A stretch of DNA of 22,268 bases from a virus: positions 1 through 22,268 of IMG/VR virus record IMGVR_UViG_3300030012_001188, one strand, 5' to 3'. The notes beneath the pieces are model-generated. The model was not told where the DNA came from and did not search any database. It saw only the letters and a program-made list of their open reading frames with translations. Within the stretch, counting starts at the first letter, position 1. Each line of letters starts with the position of its first letter. A program made the translations under genes and the position numbers. Positions 20,726 through 22,268 of the stretch are shown one piece after another.

Positions 20726-20983
20726 CTATTTTTGTATTATGCTAGAATCTCCTAGCGTTATCTTTATGTCCATTATTAACGAGTCTACCTCAAAGATAGA
20801 GCGCATTAATTCTTCTTCAATCTCCCTGTGGCTTTTTCCAAAATAAATATCATTGCAAGCCCAAGCGAATACACAAACAAACAGCAAAGCAACAATAACA
20901 CCATTGTAAAACTTACCAGTTCTTCTAAAAAAACTTTTAATAGTCTCATTCATCTTTGCAACTACAGCAACAACAGCATTCAC
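20726..20983 (-). CDS. Small membrane protein, possible lipoprotein (85 aa)
   Basis: The frame opens at GTG 20983, with an in-frame ATG at 20953 (residue 11); neither has a clear binding site, so the start is uncertain. A basic stretch (KSFFRRTGKF) is followed by a hydrophobic segment (GVIVALLFVCVFAWAC), which is either a membrane anchor or a signal ending in a lipobox-like Cys, and then an acidic helix. If the Cys is lipidated, it could be the outer-membrane partner of a spanin pair with the 20195 gene; that is speculative. Confidence 0.5.
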   Translation of the reverse strand: MNAVVAVVAKMNETIKSFFRRTGKFYNGVIVALLFVCVFAWACNDIYFGKSHREIEEELMRSIFEVDSLIMDIKITLGDSSIIQK

Positions 20984-20992
20984 AATTATTTT

Positions 20993-21460
20993 TTACCAAG
21001 GCACACCATTGCCTTCTGTAGCAGCAGGTGGGTTCTCTTCTTCATCAATTTTAGCTGCAATGGTATCTTCTTTGACCTTTACTATATCTTCACCTAATTC
21101 AGTCTTTACCCACCCAATAACTACATCTTCTGTTAATTTATCATACTCAACAAAATCTACACTAGCCCAAGGGTCTTTAGCTTTTACTGCTTTTACAGCT
21201 GGTGTTTTAATGTCGCCTACCTTTACTGCTTTATCAGCAAGTAGGGTATCTTTATCTGTGTACAATACTGCATCTTTTGCCTCTGCAGCTTCTACCACAT
21301 CTGTCTCTAAAATAATAGAGCCACCTAAATTAGCAGAGTAAGTTTTATCCTCTGCTACTTTAGAGTCTGATACACTGTATTTTACTTTATAAACAACCTT
21401 GTTTTTACTTTCTTTTGATAAGTAATATTGCAAGTCATCAATTTTCCATTTTGCCGCCAT
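20993..21460 (-). CDS. Conserved late protein ending in GVPW (155 aa), DUF7936-like
   Basis: ATG 21460 has GGAGATTAAA upstream. The N-terminal half is beta-rich (WKIDDLQYYL, VVYKVKYSVSDS). The middle is Ala/Lys/Val-rich with near-repeats (AAEAKDAVLY, TPAVKAVKAKDPW). The last part (YDKLTEDVVIGWVKTELGEDIVKVKEDTIAAKI) and the tip NGVPW match a family I recall from cyanophages and other marine phages (DUF7936-like). It sits next to the tail fibre and is probably a structural or assembly protein. No catalytic site is seen. Confidence 0.6.
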   Translation of the reverse strand: MAAKWKIDDLQYYLSKESKNKVVYKVKYSVSDSKVAEDKTYSANLGGSIILETDVVEAAEAKDAVLYTDKDTLLADKAVKVGDIKTPAVKAVKAKDPWASVDFVEYDKLTEDVVIGWVKTELGEDIVKVKEDTIAAKIDEEENPPAATEGNGVPW

Positions 21461-21461
21461 T

Positions 21462-22268
21462 TTAATCTCCTAATTTATTTTCTAATTCTGTAACTTTTGC
21501 TGATAGCTCTTGAACTGCTTTCATTAAGTAAATCACCATTCCAGATGGATTAAATCCATAATATTGTTTATCTCCATCTTCTTCTTTGTAAGTGCTTACT
21601 GGATACGCTTCTGGAAAAGCATCTTTTAAATCTTGTGCAATATATCCTTTGTTTTTTTCTACTGAATCTTCTTGCCTTTTATAGTGAAATCTTTTTGGCT
21701 TTAATGCTTTAAAATAATCAAGAACATTTTCATCCCATTCTTCTAAATTTTTCTTAGTGTTTATATCTGAAGTTCCCACTGTATATGCAACATTAGTGCC
21801 ATTTAATGCTTCAATCATCCCCATCCTTGCCTGACTATCTTCAAAAGCAATAAATCTTCCACCAGTTGGGTCGCCAGTTCCAGAGAATCTACATCTCATA
21901 ATTTCGTCTTGGTCATTCACAGTTGAATCAGTATGTAAAAGCTCTAAAGCTCTTTCACCATTAGCTGTTGTTCTGATTTCTAATTTTCCAGCACTTGGGT
22001 CATCTTGACCAATACCAACATTTCCGTTAGTATGAATCCTCATCTTTTCAACTGGGGATGAACTTTCTCTAATTTTGAATATCATACCACCATCTGTAGC
22101 ATCGCTATTGGTAGGGTGTAAACTACATCTATCCCTATCACCTTCAGACATTGTTATTCCAGTTCCCTGAACATGGAGTGTATTTGCTGCTGCAGAACTT
22201 CCACCTACAGTTACATTTCCACTTTGGTCAATTCTTAGTGCAGTTGCTGGGGTTCCACTTTGCCTTGT
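21462..22268 (-). CDS. Tail fibre/spike C-terminal part with S74 intramolecular chaperone (N-terminus outside window)
   Basis: The frame is open to the right edge, so the ATG at 22151 is internal. The visible 268 residues contain two fibre repeats (LRIDQSGNVTVGG and IHTNGNVGIGQDDPSAGKLEIR), then a C-terminal S74 chaperone domain: GTSDINTKKNL, with Ser-Asp at the self-cleavage point and Lys five residues after the Ser, ALKPKRFHYK, KGYIAQDLKDAFP and a final coiled coil. The chaperone trimerises and folds the fibre and then cuts itself off. The protein would be the receptor-binding fibre and is probably the most host-specific gene here. Confidence 0.85.
   Translation of the reverse strand, partial: TRQSGTPATALRIDQSGNVTVGGSSAAANTLHVQGTGITMSEGDRDRCSLHPTNSDATDGGMIFKIRESSSPVEKMRIHTNGNVGIGQDDPSAGKLEIRTTANGERALELLHTDSTVNDQDEIMRCRFSGTGDPTGGRFIAFEDSQARMGMIEALNGTNVAYTVGTSDINTKKNLEEWDENVLDYFKALKPKRFHYKRQEDSVEKNKGYIAQDLKDAFPEAYPVSTYKEEDGDKQYYGFNPSGMVIYLMKAVQELSAKVTELENKLGD

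Overview
The window is a piece of a tailed double-stranded DNA phage genome, AT-rich and tightly packed. The virion genes look podovirus-like: a large tail protein is followed by three big Gly/Ala-rich or coiled-coil proteins of the kind ejected with the DNA. Many small proteins resemble families I know from uncultured marine phages, so a marine bacterial host is my inference; nothing in the sequence names it. I see no terminase, portal, capsid, polymerase, helicase, integrase, tRNA or CRISPR array here.

Left half (2-9684, + strand): an early/middle region of small, often overlapping genes. From 2 to 3658 there are mostly unrecognised small proteins plus a free-standing HNH endonuclease (2929-3414). 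Five promoter-like sites of the form GGAAC-N16-CG(T)(A/T)TAA, all with identical spacing, sit at the ends of genes just upstream of new ones (142, 979, 1294, 1666, 3755). From 3829 to 5587 come more small genes separated by long-stem inverted repeats that look like structured RNA (4223-4404 and 4907-5029). From 5599 to 9269 lies a DNA-metabolism block: a small protein with a histone-fold-like helix pattern, a Cas4/RecB-type Fe-S nuclease, an SSB-like DUF669-type protein with an EEVPF tip, a PD-(D/E)XK-type nuclease with a zinc ribbon, a second small nuclease-like protein, a three-way-junction RNA candidate and a second SSB-like protein ending DDPF. These would fit single-strand handling, recombination and resolution during replication.

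Right half (9681-22268, - strand): late genes read right to left. In transcription order they are: the 3' part of a tail fibre with an S74 intramolecular chaperone, several small marine-phage families, a probable lysis group (two small membrane proteins, a basic Lys/Gly/Met protein, an M15 endolysin), the 857-residue tail protein, a 67-residue protein, and three large putative internal virion/ejection proteins of 583, 468 and 1217 residues.

The two arms converge and their last stop codons share one TTAA palindrome at 9681-9684, which leaves no room for a terminator between them. Six very small genes (820, 2681, 2833, 5480, 19907, 20046) were read directly from the sequence and added.
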